From assembly GCA_039090855.1 (NCBI GenBank), contig CM077025.1, positions 94,344,489 through 94,408,488 on the forward strand: a stretch of 64,000 bases of DNA. The letters are read 5' to 3'. Shown in pieces: positions 62,555 to 64,000 of the stretch; within the stretch, counting starts at the first letter, position 1; every line of letters begins with the position of its first letter. The notes under the pieces were generated by a model that saw nothing but the letters and a program-made list of their open reading frames with translations, ran no database searches and was not told the origin of the DNA. This stretch comes from Macrothele yani. Lineage: Eukaryota > Arthropoda > Arachnida > Araneae > Macrothelidae. The translations under genes were made by a program, and so were the position numbers.

Positions 62555-63796
62555 CACTATATTGACAAACGTAACCGGACACCTAGAAGAGAAACCCAAC
62601 ATAGCATTTATTGACATACATTAGTACGGTGTCGGTCCACCTTTGGCCTTAATGCATATACTGGCCCTTCGGGACATGCTTTCGACAATGTTTTGGAACA
62701 CAGCGAAAGGTATGTGCTTCCGCTTCCATTCAATACATATTGCTGACGTTAGCTGTTGCTTAGTAGTAGGCCTTGGTTCCAAACTTTTTAAGCGGCGCTC
62801 TATTTCATCCCATATGTGATCTATGGGATTACGATCAGGGCTCTGTAATGGCCAGACACACGATACGGACTTATCGTCAAACCACGCCCTAACGGGCCTT
62901 GTTTTATGGCTCGGTGCATTATCCTGCTCGTACCAACAAGGCTTGGCTCTATAGTGCTGTCACAGAATTGATAGGGCATAATTGTCCAGAATATCGAGGT
63001 AGACGTTCTGGTTAACAGATTTGTCCCTGATAACCAATGGGACAGGATCATACCATGAAAAACATCCCCAAATGAGTGCACTGCCAGCTCAAATTTGACC
63101 GTAGGAACAGTACACTGTGGTAAATAGCGTTCCTCCGGCTGCCGCTACAACCACCCACGGCCATCGGACTGATGGATCGTGTATCTGGATTCATCAGTCC
63201 ATAGGACCCGTTTCCATCGATCTACCCCCGATAAATGTTATTTGCACCATGCTGTACGACGAGTAGCATTCCGAGTGCAGATGAAAGGCTTCTGAGAAGC
63301 CGCACGACCACGGCAACTTATGGAATAAAGTTCTCTGCGAATGGTACGTGTACATACCGAGGTTCTAGCATTTTCACTCATCTTTACACTGAGGTCTTGT
63401 GCAGTATTCCGTCGATTAGCTGTAACGACTCTCCTGAGGCTTCGGCGTCCTCTATCACTGAATTTCGTTGGTCTGCCGGTACGTTTTGCTGCTTCAGGCA
63501 CGCCACGTGTCTTCCACGTATTCAGTACATCCAAAACAGTTGACTTTGGTATGTTTAAACGCCTCTCGGTTTCTCTTATAGGCAATCCACTAATATAACA
63601 CCCAACAATCATTCCTTTCTCAAAGTCAGTTCTCTCCGCCGCGACATTTTCACTCAACCTCACAGTGCAATATGATCGCGGTCAGCTGCAGGCTTGTTTT
63701 TATAACGTTTGCAGCTGTACCGCTCATTTTAACAACGCAGATGATCCATTCATTTGCTTTTGAAGGGGTGTCTGGTGACTTTTGTCAATATAGTGT
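62555..63796 (-). mobile_element. Tc1-type transposon with both termini, 1242 bp
   Basis: The left end CACTATATTGACAAACGTAA and the reverse complement of the right end CACTATATTGACAAAAGTCA continue into CCGGACACC and CCAGACACC, about 26 of 30 matching. TA flanks both sides (62553-62554 and 63797-63798). The termini differ from those of the element at 54393, so it is a separate family. One transposase pseudogene runs on the minus strand. Confidence 0.93.
62621..63663 (-). pseudogene. Tc1-type transposase, broken
   Basis: The first 141 residues are open: FEKGMIVGCYISGLPIRETE, RRLNIPKSTVLDVLNTW (first helix-turn-helix), TGRPTKFS (the GRPR-like linker), then RRVVTANRRNTAQDLS and TRTIRREL (second helix-turn-helix). 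Stops follow WCK (63235-63237), GWL and SIL, and a frameshift lies between KFEL and the ALIWGCFSWYDPVPL block. The catalytic region shows WTDESRY, then EQDNAPSHKTR, then SPDRNPIDHIWDEIERR, so the third position is Asp where Tc1 members usually have Glu. The protein ends KAKGGPTPY. The upstream stops and shift mean it is inactive. Confidence 0.92.
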
Positions 63797-63798
63797 AT

Positions 63799-64000
63799 TG
63801 CTAAAGGAATGTTCGAGACAACTGGTCAGACATTAAATTCCTGAAATCCTCGATACCATGTTTTTATTTTATATAGTGTTATTGGGTTTCATTCAGCATT
63901 CTATTTTTGGTGGAATCTCTGAAATCGTTTTCTTTGTGCGTAAGTTTTGTATGATTAGCAACGGACTAGCAATCTAACCGAGGTCATTTTTTTCCGGTCC
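63799..64000. other. Window end, nothing identified
   Basis: About 200 bp of AT-rich sequence to the right of the Tc1 target duplication. No gene or repeat was recognised. Confidence 0.5.

Overview
The window reads as eukaryotic, animal-type DNA made almost entirely of repeats. There are no operons or ribosome binding sites and no recognisable host gene. What is present is a giant A/T-tract satellite, several decayed Tc1-type DNA transposons, two tRNA-derived SINE families, a probable LINE remnant, and minisatellites. This mixture fits an invertebrate, most likely an arthropod. That is inference; nothing here fixes the species.

Positions 1-49458 are one uninterrupted head-to-tail satellite array, about 520 monomers of about 95 bp, running off the left edge. 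Each monomer carries two diverged 17-bp subrepeats and ends in a C-rich run followed by a variable T tract. Monomer variants recur in fixed order, giving higher-order repeats: a superunit of about 3.65 kb present twice at 31994-39286, and a segment of about 6.3 kb at about 18.1-24.4 kb repeated about 7.57 kb later. Two plus-strand frames are almost free of stops and the third has one TGA per monomer, so the array yields many spurious ORFs. A short stretch at 13.04-13.54 kb is scrambled and may be an assembly fault.

The array ends about 10 bp from the terminus of a decayed Tc1-type element (49468-50180), which runs into a SINE whose middle has been amplified into 18 copies of a 25-bp unit (50190-50836). 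Further right come a 5'-truncated Tc1 remnant on the minus strand (51790-52415), pyrimidine microsatellites, and a Tc1 element with both termini (54393-55602) lying between two head-to-head copies of a second tRNA-derived SINE. Next are an AT-rich tract with a probable LINE 3' remnant (56940-57500, minus), a 78-bp minisatellite inside a longer dispersed repeat (58176-59065), a Tc1 remnant whose N-terminal coding sequence has become an array of about 18 43-bp units (59520-61560) and which later took a clean SINE insertion with 12-bp target duplications, and finally a terminus-to-terminus Tc1 element on the minus strand (62555-63796).

Nothing here looks active: every transposase read has stops, frameshifts, truncation or lost catalytic residues. 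The most interesting theme is repeat birth. Three minisatellites within 10 kb of a giant satellite each grew from part of an identifiable or dispersed repeat, and for two of them the parent sequence can be recognised.
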